13,350 nucleotides of DNA from Pseudomonadota bacterium (lineage in GTDB: Bacteria > Pseudomonadota > Gammaproteobacteria > Burkholderiales > Burkholderiaceae_D): NCBI GenBank assembly GCA_023422955.1, contig JAFAGG010000065.1, forward strand, positions 1 through 13,350. The letters are read 5' to 3'. Below, piece after piece: positions 1 through 6,465 of the stretch. Within the stretch, counting starts at the first letter, position 1. Each line of letters opens with the position of its first letter. The translations under genes were made by a program, and so were the position numbers. The notes beneath the pieces are model-generated. The model saw only the letters and a list, made by a program, of their open reading frames with translations. It had not been told where the DNA came from and did no database searches.

Positions 1-28
1 TCAGGTCCAGTATGTTTTCCGCTTTCAC
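1..28 (-). CDS. 5' end of a tandem paralogue of the 251-976 gene (partial, cut by left edge)
   Basis: Read on the minus strand, a GTG start at 28-26 opens a frame encoding VKAENILDL before the window ends. These nine codons and the leader behind them are the same as the start of the gene at 251-976 (offset 948 bases; 28 of 28 coding bases identical). The same Shine-Dalgarno-like GGGAG lies about 7 bases before the GTG. I infer a second copy of that unknown gene lying just downstream of it. Only the first nine residues are visible, so I cannot tell whether this copy is full length or a remnant. Confidence 0.7.
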
Positions 29-120
29 TTCTCACTCCCAAAAATCCAGGTCCCGGCCAACACTATTACACCCGGCCGATAAATGCAGGTAACCATCCAA
101 AGCAGAGATTCTAGCTACAA
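1..120. repeat. Direct repeat, left copy (gene start plus leader)
   Basis: Bases 1-78 match 949-1026 with a single mismatch (G at 50, A at 998). A weaker match continues to about 120 (shared blocks CAGGTA, CCAAAG, GATTCTAG). The repeat covers the first nine codons, the ribosome binding site and the 5' untranslated region of two paralogous minus-strand genes. Identity fades upstream of the gene. There is no transposase and no terminal inverted repeat, so this looks like gene duplication rather than a mobile element. Confidence 0.9.
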
Positions 121-250
121 AAATCTCTTAATAACCAGCCCTCGGACAAATTGGCTTGTCGGAAAGACATGGAAGCTGCCTGCTCATATTCGTATCAGCC
201 AGCGGCGAAGGCTGTCTGCCCCGCACCGCCGGCTTTCCCACTTGTCCGTA

Positions 251-976
251 TCAGTCGCCGGTATGACTTAAATCTGTTTCAGCATGCAAGGGCCGCCCCT
301 TGCGCAAGGCACTGATGGCATTGAACAACGACTGACGGCCTGCATCATACGCCGCCGCATACTTGTCATCCTTCTCGTTCACATGCTTGCCCGCCACGTC
401 GATCAGCGACAAACACTTCACCGCCGCCTGCTCAAAGCTGAACAGGCGACCATCCGTGCCGCGTGGCGCCAGCGAATGATCCTGGCCATGGTAATGCAGG
501 TTCAGCGTCGCACCGCTCAAACTCAGCTCGCGCGAAGCCAGCCACGTATTGCTCGGCAATTCCTGGTGCTCGATCAGCACGCCCTTGTCATCCTTGCCCA
601 CCATCCCTTCCCAGCGCGTCGTGCCAAACTTCTGCTCGCCCTGGTACCAGCTCACGCCTTCATGCACGCGCTTGGGCCATTCATGCGCCAGCAGCTTGGC
701 GGCCAGTTCTTCCGCGCTGCCTGCCGTCACCACTGCCTTCAGCTCCAGCCCTTCCGGCGTAGTGAATTCCACCATGCCGCGCAGCGTATCGCCTTCCTTG
801 CCGCAGCTCAGGTAATGCTGACGCGCACCGCTTTGCAGGCGCAATTCCGGCGCCGGTAAAAAATCCCAGTCGTGCAAGCGCCACTGCTGGCCGGCAAGCT
901 CGTAATAGGCATGGCCTGCATCATCTTCGCGCACCTTCTTCAGGCTGTTCAGGTCCAGTATGTTTTCCGCTTTCAC
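251..976 (-). CDS. Unrecognised 241-aa cytoplasmic protein, one of a tandem pair
   Basis: I do not recognise this family. The start is a GTG at 976-974, chosen because GGGAG lies about 7 bases upstream and because the same start and leader recur at 1-28. The protein is rich in charged and aromatic residues, with no signal peptide or membrane segment. The N-terminal half has Trp-rich segments (for example QQWRLHDWDF). The C-terminal part reads like an amphipathic helix (about residues 190-228, with repeated Ala, Asp and Arg). No catalytic signature stands out. Base composition matches the neighbours, so there is no sign of recent foreign origin. The 3' neighbour is a partial copy of the same gene, about 220 bases downstream on the same strand. 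Upstream, 192 bases away, is the end of the PAS-GGDEF-EAL gene. Coding potential is supported by the long open frame and the duplicated start. The function is unknown. Confidence 0.8.
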   Translation of the reverse strand: MKAENILDLNSLKKVREDDAGHAYYELAGQQWRLHDWDFLPAPELRLQSGARQHYLSCGKEGDTLRGMVEFTTPEGLELKAVVTAGSAEELAAKLLAHEWPKRVHEGVSWYQGEQKFGTTRWEGMVGKDDKGVLIEHQELPSNTWLASRELSLSGATLNLHYHGQDHSLAPRGTDGRLFSFEQAAVKCLSLIDVAGKHVNEKDDKYAAAYDAGRQSLFNAISALRKGRPLHAETDLSHTGD

Positions 977-999
977 TTCTCACTCCCAAAAATCCAGAT

Positions 1000-1028
1000 C
1001 CCGGCCAACACTATTACACCCGGCCGGG
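1000..1028 (-). other. GC-rich hairpin in the leader of the 251-976 gene
   Basis: The arms CCCGGCC (1000-1006) and GGCCGGG (1022-1028) can form a 7-bp stem with a 15-base loop in the minus-strand transcript. The left copy keeps a 5-bp version (54-58 with 74-78). An ATTTTT run lies 6 bases after the stem, just before the Shine-Dalgarno. It could be a leader structure or an attenuator, but the T-run is short and offset. Confidence 0.4.
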
Positions 1029-1056
1029 CAAATACAGGTAGATAGCCAAAGAGGGG

Positions 1057-1062
1057 ATTCTA
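1057..1062 (-). promoter_or_regulatory. Possible -10 element (TAGAAT) for the 251-976 gene
   Basis: TAGAAT reads on the minus strand about 80 bases before the start codon, and the same hexamer is conserved in the left copy at 108-113 although the flanking bases have diverged. No convincing -35 hexamer lies at 16-18 bp, so this is tentative. Confidence 0.25.
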
Positions 1063-1107
1063 GGCGACAAAGCGCTTGCCGTGTCCAAAGCCAGCGTTTC
1101 ATGAAGT

Positions 1108-1156
1108 GTCGAAGAAAGAAAGAAACTGTGCCGGTGCTGCCAGTTCAGAGACTGGC
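1108..1156 (-). terminator. Weak candidate terminator after the PAS-GGDEF-EAL gene
   Basis: In the minus-strand transcript, GCCAGT and ACTGGC (1151-1156 with 1139-1144) form a perfect 6-bp stem with a 6-base loop, 13 bases after the stop codon of the 1169-3322 gene. A pyrimidine-rich run with TTTC repeats follows about 13 bases later (1126 down to 1111). The stem is short and the tract is not adjacent, so confidence is low. Confidence 0.3.
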
Positions 1157-1168
1157 CGAGCTCAAGGT

Positions 1169-3322
1169 TCAGGCACAGGGAAGCAGGACAGCGCCGTCAA
1201 CCGGCTGCTGGCCTAACAGGTCAAGAAAACCCTGATGCGGCAAGGGATGGCTACGGTAATAGCCTTGCATTTCATCGCAGCGGTGTTCAACCAGAAAACT
1301 GTATTCCTCTTCCGTTTCCACGCCTTCAGCCAGCACTTTCATGTTGAGATTGTGGCCGAGCGTGATGATGGCACGCACGATGTCGGCGTTTTCCTTGTCT
1401 GCTGAAATATTGTGCACGAAGGAGCGGTCTATCTTGAGCGTATCGATGGGAAAGCGCTTGAGATAGGAAAGGCTGGAATAACCGGTGCCGAAATCATCAA
1501 TCGAAATACGCACGCCCAGTTTGCGCAACTGGGCCAGCACTTCCATGGAAGCCTCCACATTGCGCATCACGCCGCTTTCCGTGATTTCCAGTTCCAGGTT
1601 GTGCGGCGCAAGGCCGGTCAGCTGCAATACCTGCGTGATCTGCTCGACGATATTGTCGCGCTCCAGCAGGATGGGTGACAGGTTCACGGAAACCGGCAGC
1701 GGCAAGCCGCTTGCCTGCTGCCATGCCACACTCTGTTCGCAGGCTTTGCGTATCACCCATGCGCTGATCGGCGCAATGAGGCCGGTTTCCTCGGCCAGCG
1801 CAATGAATTCTCCCGGCGGCACCATCCTGCCATCCGCCCGGCGCCAGCGCAGCAGCGCTTCCGCTCCCACGATACCGCCGTTGCCCAGGCTGATTTTCGG
1901 CTGATAGTGCAACTCGAATTCCCCATGGGCCAGCGCATGCCGCAACTGGTTCAGCATGTCCAGCCGATTGGCCGCATCGATATTCATCTCGGCGGCGAAA
2001 TACTGAAAATTGTTGCGGCCCAGTTCCTTGGCGCGGAACATGGCAATGTCAGCATTCTTCAGCAGGATATCGGCATCGGCTGCATCCGTGGGACACAGGC
2101 TGACACCCATGCTGCACGTCACCTGGAACTCCATGCCGTTGATATGGCAGGGCCTGGCGACGGCACCGAGAATGCGATGCATGGTATGCGACAGCGCTTC
2201 TTCGTTTTCATAGTTTTCCAGCACCAGCACAAACTCATCGCCGCCCTGGCGCGCCACCGTGTCGGCTCCGCGCACGCAGGCTTTCAGGCGTTTTGCCACC
2301 ATTTTCAGCAACTGGTCTCCGACCTGATGTCCCAGGCTGTCGTTGACGTACTTGAACTGGTCCAGGTCGAAGAACACGACGGCCATCAGCGTGCCGTAAC
2401 GCTCCGCCTTCAGCACCGCCTGGTTCAGGCGGTCGTACAAGAGCGTGCGATTGGGAAGGCCGGTCAGCGAATCGTGCGTGGCCTGGAAATGAATCTGCGC
2501 TTCATGCAACTTGCGTTCCGTGATGGCTTCGACCGTGCCTTCGTAGAACAGGATGCAGCCCGCGTCATCGCGCACCGCGCGCGCATTCTCCGATATCCAG
2601 ATGACCTGGCCGTCGCAGCGGTAGACCTGCGATTCGAAATTGGTGACCAGGCCATCCTTTTCCATCAGGCCCAGGAATTCCTGCCGGCGTCCGGGAATCA
2701 CGTACAACTGGCGCTCGATGTCGCGCAGCTTGGCGATCAGTTGGTCGGGCGATTCATAACCGTAGATACGGGCCAGCGCAGGATTGACCGCGATATAGCC
2801 ATTGTCCGGCGTGGACTGGAAGATGCCTTCCACCGCATTTTCAAAAATGCTGCGGTAGCGGCGCTCGGCTTCGCGCAAAGCCTGCTCGGCGCGCTTGCGC
2901 TCGGTAATGTCCTGGATGAAGCCCACCAGTTCCGGCGGCCCGTCGCTGGCAGGCGAGATGCGGCTGCCTCGTTCGTGCACCCACCTCATTGCGCCGTCCT
3001 TGCACAGGATGCGGTATTCGATGTCGAAACGCCGGTCCAGGCGCAGCGCCTGCTCTATGGCATCGCGCACCGACTGCCGGTCATCCTCATGCGTGATTTC
3101 TTCATAGGAGATGCGGCCATTGAGCAGCAAATCCTGCGGCAGATAACCGGTCAGCTCCAGGCAACCCTGGCTCACGTATTCCATGGTCCAGTGCTCATCC
3201 AGCCGGCAACGGTAGACCATGCCGTCCATGCTGGCTAGCAGCGTGTCCAGCATATGCGTCTTCAGGACCGGATCGACAACAGGATCAGGATGAGGCGAAT
3301 TGGGAGAATCCAGAGAGAACAT
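1169..3322 (-). CDS. PAS-PAS-GGDEF-EAL cyclic-di-GMP turnover protein (717 aa)
   Basis: Two PAS domains with their PAC tails occupy about residues 24-142 and 152-272. A GGDEF diguanylate cyclase domain follows (about 278-442), then an EAL phosphodiesterase domain (about 460-702). The cyclase active site is an exact GGDEF (360-364). An RxxD inhibitory site (RGAD, 351-354) sits the canonical five residues before it, so product inhibition is likely. The EAL domain keeps EALLR (488-492), NLS (547-549), LEITE, DDFGTG (609-614), KIDRSF (630-635) and AEGVET (665-670), so both activities look possible. No membrane segment or signal peptide is visible, so it probably acts in the cytoplasm and senses a ligand or redox state through PAS. 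The ATG at 3322 lacks a clear Shine-Dalgarno; Met24 is an alternative start. It appears to be transcribed alone, possibly from the sigma-54-type promoter at 3386-3401. Whether net activity is synthesis or breakdown cannot be read from sequence. Confidence 0.95.
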   Translation of the reverse strand: MFSLDSPNSPHPDPVVDPVLKTHMLDTLLASMDGMVYRCRLDEHWTMEYVSQGCLELTGYLPQDLLLNGRISYEEITHEDDRQSVRDAIEQALRLDRRFDIEYRILCKDGAMRWVHERGSRISPASDGPPELVGFIQDITERKRAEQALREAERRYRSIFENAVEGIFQSTPDNGYIAVNPALARIYGYESPDQLIAKLRDIERQLYVIPGRRQEFLGLMEKDGLVTNFESQVYRCDGQVIWISENARAVRDDAGCILFYEGTVEAITERKLHEAQIHFQATHDSLTGLPNRTLLYDRLNQAVLKAERYGTLMAVVFFDLDQFKYVNDSLGHQVGDQLLKMVAKRLKACVRGADTVARQGGDEFVLVLENYENEEALSHTMHRILGAVARPCHINGMEFQVTCSMGVSLCPTDAADADILLKNADIAMFRAKELGRNNFQYFAAEMNIDAANRLDMLNQLRHALAHGEFELHYQPKISLGNGGIVGAEALLRWRRADGRMVPPGEFIALAEETGLIAPISAWVIRKACEQSVAWQQASGLPLPVSVNLSPILLERDNIVEQITQVLQLTGLAPHNLELEITESGVMRNVEASMEVLAQLRKLGVRISIDDFGTGYSSLSYLKRFPIDTLKIDRSFVHNISADKENADIVRAIITLGHNLNMKVLAEGVETEEEYSFLVEHRCDEMQGYYRSHPLPHQGFLDLLGQQPVDGAVLLPCA

Positions 3323-3623
3323 GAGAATGCATCTGCCCGAGTAAGCGGCGATTCTAATTCAGAAAGTGACCAATAGTTTATGAAAAGCAATATTAATGCC
3401 ACGACTTTGGGGTTGCGCAAGCAAAGAGGCGGAATACTGCTATGCGCTCCATGCACCAGGAGGATGAAAGGACGAGGAAATGCAGGGATGTAGCGCAGCA
3501 GGACGGGCGCGCCTGCACTGTGCGGGAGCATTGCCCCTGCTGCTTCTTGCCGCATGGTCAATGTTTTTGCTTCTTGCTTTATTGCTCTTTAGGCCAGCAC
3601 CTATGCGGTGCGGCTTCGCCGTT
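3323..3623. other. Intergenic region between histidine kinase and PAS-GGDEF-EAL gene
   Basis: These 301 bases hold the candidate sigma-54 promoter (3386-3401) and an AT-rich stretch around 3350-3400. A small GCACC/GGTGC hairpin at 3597-3611 lies just past the kinase stop. It has no T-run, so it is at best a poor terminator. A 77-codon plus-strand frame beginning at 3480 has a hydrophobic stretch but runs antisense into the kinase gene; I do not call it. Nothing else is supported. Confidence 0.5.
3386..3401 (-). promoter_or_regulatory. Candidate sigma-54 (-24/-12) promoter of the PAS-GGDEF-EAL gene
   Basis: The minus strand reads TGGCATTAATATTGCT. Against the RpoN consensus TGGCAC-N5-TTGCW it matches TGGCA and TTGCT, with the invariant GG and GC exactly 12 bases apart (first G to G). 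The predicted start of transcription, near 3375, leaves a leader of about 53 bases before the ATG at 3322. No activator site was identified. This is a pattern match, not proof. Confidence 0.5.
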
Positions 3624-5042
3624 TCAGGCTGCGCTGCCCGCGTCGGCACTGCTTTCCTTGGCGACGGGCAGCAGCAAGGTCGCTTCCAGGCCGCCTTGCG
3701 GATGATTGCGTAACTGGATTTCGCCGTCATGCTGAAGCGCGATATTGCGGGCAATCGCCAGCCCCAGGCCGGTACCGCCGGTTTCGCGCGAGCGCGACGA
3801 TTCGAGCCGGTAAAACGGCTCGAACACCCGGCTGAGCTGATCCGCAGGAATGCCCGGCCCCTGGTCGCGAATGGCAATCGCAATCCAGCTCCGGTTATCG
3901 CGCCCTTCGCGGCGCGCCTGCACTTTTGCTTCGTAACCGTATTTCACGGCATTGTCGATCAGGTTGGTCAAGCAGCGCCGCAAGGCGCCGGGATGCGCCA
4001 GCACCGAAGCATGCGTGCGGCCTTCCAGCGTGACCGCCTGCCCCGCATCGGCGGCATCGGCGCATACCGTGTCCAGCAGGGAATCGAGGTCGAGCCGTTG
4101 CAGCGGCTCGGTGCTATCCATGCTGCGCGCCAGATCCAGGCCTTCACGCACGATGGCCTGCGTGTGGGCGAGGTCTTCGATCAGCCGGTCGCGCAAGGCT
4201 TCGTCCTTGACCTTTTCCAGCCGCAGCCGCAAGCGCGTCAGCGGTGTCTGCAGATCATGCGTGATGGCTGCCAGCATATGCGTGCGCTGGCGGATATGGT
4301 CGCGCAGACGGGCTTGCATTGCATTGAAGGCGGTGGCTGCCTGGCGGATTTCCGTTGCGCCCTGCACTTGCAGCGGCGGACGGTCGATATCCTGGCCCAG
4401 TCCTTCCGCCGCCTGCGCCAGCCGCTTGAGCGGACGCGTTGCCATGCTTGCGACCAGCCAGGCCAATAAGCCTATGCTGATCAGGAACAGGGCCAGGTAC
4501 AGCGGCGATTCGATGCGCTGCGGCGGGTTGAAATGACGCGGCGGCGGCACGATCAGCCTGACGGCGCTGCCATCGCGCAATTGCACGGCGAGGCTTTCGC
4601 ACAGGCCGCGCCGCGCTGCCTGCCGGTCACGCCCCTGGTTTGCGTGGGCCCGGCATTCCGACAGCGACAGCGGCAGCGACAGCAGCGAGAAATCGGTCTC
4701 CAGCCTTTCGCTCAGATTATTCAGGAAATTGGTCGAGGTCTGTCCTTGTAATTCCGCCTGTGATGCCGCATCAGGCATTTGCGCCAGCAGTTCGGCATGC
4801 AGGCCGAAGCGTTGCGAGGTATTCAGAAAAGCCGGCCGGCCTTCCGCGGGAATCGCGTCCAGCGTCACGACGAACAGCTCAGCCTGATCGAGCAGGCGCG
4901 TATCGCGGAACTGGGTGAGAGTACGTTGCCGGTCTTCGTTGGCCAGCCAAGAGGTCAGCGCGGTGGAGAGCAGTACGCCGCCGACCAGGATGATGAATAC
5001 GCGTCCCGCCATCGAGCGGAAAAAATCGCCCATGCCTCTCAT
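3624..5042 (-). CDS. Membrane sensor histidine kinase, EnvZ/CpxA/RstB type (472 aa)
   Basis: The layout is a classic periplasm-sensing kinase: membrane segment 1 at about 14-34, a periplasmic domain of about 145 residues, membrane segment 2 at about 180-201, HAMP at about 202-253, a dimerisation/phosphoacceptor helix, and an ATPase domain. The H-box ITHDLQTPLTR places the phosphorylated histidine at 262 and closely resembles EnvZ. The N-box (NLIDNAVKYG, about 360-369), G1 (DQGPGIP, 393-399), F-box (FEPFYR) and G2 (GGTGLGLA, 422-429) are all intact. The sensor domain contains two cysteines, Cys130 and Cys148, which could form a disulfide or bind metal (inference). The ATG at 5042 overlaps the regulator's stop as ATGA and is preceded by GAGGAA, so the two genes are translationally coupled. 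Its target is the regulator encoded immediately upstream. The stimulus is not known; the neighbouring Spy-like gene suggests envelope stress or metal. Confidence 0.95.
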   Translation of the reverse strand: MRGMGDFFRSMAGRVFIILVGGVLLSTALTSWLANEDRQRTLTQFRDTRLLDQAELFVVTLDAIPAEGRPAFLNTSQRFGLHAELLAQMPDAASQAELQGQTSTNFLNNLSERLETDFSLLSLPLSLSECRAHANQGRDRQAARRGLCESLAVQLRDGSAVRLIVPPPRHFNPPQRIESPLYLALFLISIGLLAWLVASMATRPLKRLAQAAEGLGQDIDRPPLQVQGATEIRQAATAFNAMQARLRDHIRQRTHMLAAITHDLQTPLTRLRLRLEKVKDEALRDRLIEDLAHTQAIVREGLDLARSMDSTEPLQRLDLDSLLDTVCADAADAGQAVTLEGRTHASVLAHPGALRRCLTNLIDNAVKYGYEAKVQARREGRDNRSWIAIAIRDQGPGIPADQLSRVFEPFYRLESSRSRETGGTGLGLAIARNIALQHDGEIQLRNHPQGGLEATLLLPVAKESSADAGSAA

Positions 5043-5770
5043 GCCGAATTTTCCTCGGTGACCGGCGCAACCAGGATATAACCGCCGCTGCGCACGGTCT
5101 TGATGATTTGCGGCGAACGCGCATCATCGCCGAGCTTTTGCCGCAAGCGGCTGACCTGCACGTCGATAGAGCGATCGAAGGCATCGGCTTCTCTTCCCTG
5201 CGTCATGCTCAGCAGCTGGTCACGGTTGAGTATGTGATTGGGATGGTCGAGAAAGACTTTGAGCAGCCGCAGTTCGGCGAAGGACAGCATGACCACCACG
5301 CCTTCCTTGCTGATCAGGTGGCCGGCATTCACGTCCAGGCTCCAGCCGGCGAAATGCAGAATCGTCTTTGCCGCCGTGCGGGCAGGCAGCGCGGCATTGC
5401 TCTTGCTGCGACGCAGGACGCTGCGTATGCGCGCCAGCAGTTCGCGCGGCTCGAAAGGCTTGGCGAGATAATCGTCGGCGCCCATTTCCAGCCCGAGTAT
5501 GCGGTCCACCGGCTCGCCGCGCGCAGTCAGCATGATCACTGGCATGCTCGACTGCGTGCGCAGATTGCGGCACAGCGTCAGGCCATCTTCGCCCGGCATG
5601 TTGATATCCAGGACGATCAAGTCCGCCTGGGTATCGCGCAAGACTTGCGTCATTGCTTCGCCGTTTTGCGCAGTGAGCGTTTCATAGCCGTGGTCGTTCA
5701 GGTACTCGGCGAGCAGGGAACGAATATCGATATCGTCATCGACGATCAGGATGCGTGCGGGAGTATTCAT
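5039..5770 (-). CDS. OmpR-family response regulator (243 aa)
   Basis: The receiver domain (about 6-120) has the acidic pair Asp11/Asp12, phosphoacceptor Asp55 in VLDINMPG, Thr82 and Lys104 in AKPF. The C-terminal winged-helix domain (about 140-238) contains RSIDVQVSRLRQKLG and ends with the usual TVRSGGYIL strand. It is closest in style to OmpR itself (compare RSIDVQISRLRR). I chose the ATG at 5770, encoding MNTPARILIVDDD. The frame stays open for another 51 codons upstream, but that extension is Cys- and His-rich, unlike any receiver, and lies in the operator-bearing intergenic region. The Shine-Dalgarno before 5770 is weak. The gene is first in an operon with the kinase (ATGA overlap) and divergent from the Spy-like gene. 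It probably controls itself and that gene through the GTATC repeats at 5826-5895. Confidence 0.95.
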   Translation of the reverse strand: MNTPARILIVDDDIDIRSLLAEYLNDHGYETLTAQNGEAMTQVLRDTQADLIVLDINMPGEDGLTLCRNLRTQSSMPVIMLTARGEPVDRILGLEMGADDYLAKPFEPRELLARIRSVLRRSKSNAALPARTAAKTILHFAGWSLDVNAGHLISKEGVVVMLSFAELRLLKVFLDHPNHILNRDQLLSMTQGREADAFDRSIDVQVSRLRQKLGDDARSPQIIKTVRSGGYILVAPVTEENSA

Positions 5771-5825
5771 GCCACGATTATCGCGAGAACCCTGTTTGCT
5801 GTACAGATGGCAGGGCCGGCATTCT

Positions 5826-5895
5826 TGTATCGCTGTGTATCGATACTGAAACAATACGATACAAAACGCCGACAAAGCGACATGCTGCCGATACA
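5826..5895. promoter_or_regulatory. Array of TGTATCG half-sites: candidate operator of the OmpR-type regulator
   Basis: Four exact copies of the 7-mer TGTATCG occur here. Two are on the plus strand (5826-5832 and 5836-5842) and two on the minus strand (5857-5863 and 5889-5895). The first pair has the form GTATC-N5-GTATC, a 10-bp repeat or one helical turn, which is how OmpR-family dimers bind (compare CpxR, GTAAA-N5-GTAAA). The second copy also forms the perfect palindrome GTATCGATAC (5837-5846). The arms TTGTATCG (5825-5832) and CGATACAA (5857-5864) form a wider inverted repeat. The array sits about 55-125 bases before the regulator start and 60-130 before the Spy-like start, so it could serve both directions. 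Binding is inferred. Confidence 0.55.
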
Positions 5896-5916
5896 CACGG
5901 AAGGCAAGATGCATCC

Positions 5917-5929
5917 TGTGCATTGCACA
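5917..5929. promoter_or_regulatory. 13-bp palindrome upstream of the Spy-like gene
   Basis: TGTGCATTGCACA is a perfect inverted repeat (6-bp arms, 1-base centre) ending 27 bases before the ATG at 5956. An adjacent GATGCATC palindrome (5909-5916) touches it. It could be a protein-binding site or a leader structure; no known regulator is assigned. Confidence 0.3.
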
Positions 5930-5955
5930 TACACCGTTGAATGAAAGGACTTGAT

Positions 5956-6465
5956 ATGAACAAAACCCTGAAGCATCTCCTGATCGGCACGACCATGAGC
6001 GTCATGGCATTTGGCGCGCTTGCTACGAATGACACCGCATCGACCGATGCCAAACCGCGTCCTGCTCACACGTCCTCCGGTGAACATCACAAGAAGATGG
6101 ACCCGGCCAAATTCAAGGAAAATATGGCAAAGCGCCAAGCCGAACTGCACGACAAGCTGAAGCTGAGCGCGGCCCAAGAGCCGGCATGGAAAGCCTTCAT
6201 CGCCAGCACCACGCCGCCGGCCCGCGACCAGGCCAAGCCTGCCGAACGCACTCAGAAGGAAAAGCTGACCGCTCCGCAGCGCATGGAAAGGCAAGTGCAG
6301 CACATGCAGCAGATGCAGGCGCACATGGGCAAGCGTCTGGATGCTTTGAAAACTTTCTACGGGCAGCTTACGCCTGAGCAGCAAGCCATCTTTGATGAGC
6401 AGAGCCAACGCCGCCATCACAAGCACGGGCATCATAAGCGCGCACATCACCACAAGCGCGGATAA
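5956..6465 (+). CDS. Secreted Spy/CpxP-like (LTxxQ motif) protein with His-rich tail (169 aa)
   Basis: The start is the ATG at 5956 (MNKTLKHLL), because AAAGGA lies just upstream. An earlier in-frame ATG at 5941 would swallow that site. Residues 1-23 form a signal peptide (basic N-end, hydrophobic core, cleavage probably after ALA at 23), so the protein should be periplasmic. The mature part is helical and highly charged, with two LTxxQ-type motifs (LSAAQ at 70-74 and LTPEQ at 138-142) that mark the Spy/CpxP family of ATP-independent periplasmic chaperones and stress sensors. The last 16 residues contain eight histidines mixed with Arg and Lys, and HH or HHH pairs occur, suggesting metal binding (inference). 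Its divergent position beside an OmpR/EnvZ-type pair mirrors cpxP beside cpxRA. It is likely a target of that regulator and perhaps a feedback partner of the kinase. A strong terminator follows at 6605. Confidence 0.9.
   Translation: MNKTLKHLLIGTTMSVMAFGALATNDTASTDAKPRPAHTSSGEHHKKMDPAKFKENMAKRQAELHDKLKLSAAQEPAWKAFIASTTPPARDQAKPAERTQKEKLTAPQRMERQVQHMQQMQAHMGKRLDALKTFYGQLTPEQQAIFDEQSQRRHHKHGHHKRAHHHKRG

Larger units (their letters stand above)
949..1069. repeat. Direct repeat, right copy (gene start plus leader)
   Basis: Partner of the repeat at 1-120. The near-identical core is 949-1026, and the diverged tail runs to about 1069. It holds the start, Shine-Dalgarno and leader of the 251-976 gene. 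Confidence 0.9.

Noticed and set aside
284..859. 191-codon plus-strand frame opposite the 251-976 gene
   Set aside because: It is antisense to a frame supported by a ribosome site and a duplicated start, and its product is a low-complexity Arg/Gln/Ala/His-rich sequence typical of a shadow frame in GC-rich DNA.
1..1069. Repeat pair as ends of an insertion sequence or integron-like element
   Set aside because: The repeats are direct, contain gene starts and leaders, and enclose a single non-transposase gene. No terminal inverted repeats or recombinase are present.
1907..3238. 443-codon plus-strand frame opposite the PAS-GGDEF-EAL gene
   Set aside because: The minus strand encodes a fully conserved multidomain protein here; the plus frame has no recognisable domain and is Gln/His/Ala-rich noise.
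5771..5923. N-terminal extension of the response regulator by 51 codons
   Set aside because: The extension precedes the universal start of a receiver domain, is unlike any known one, and covers the repeat-bearing divergent promoter.
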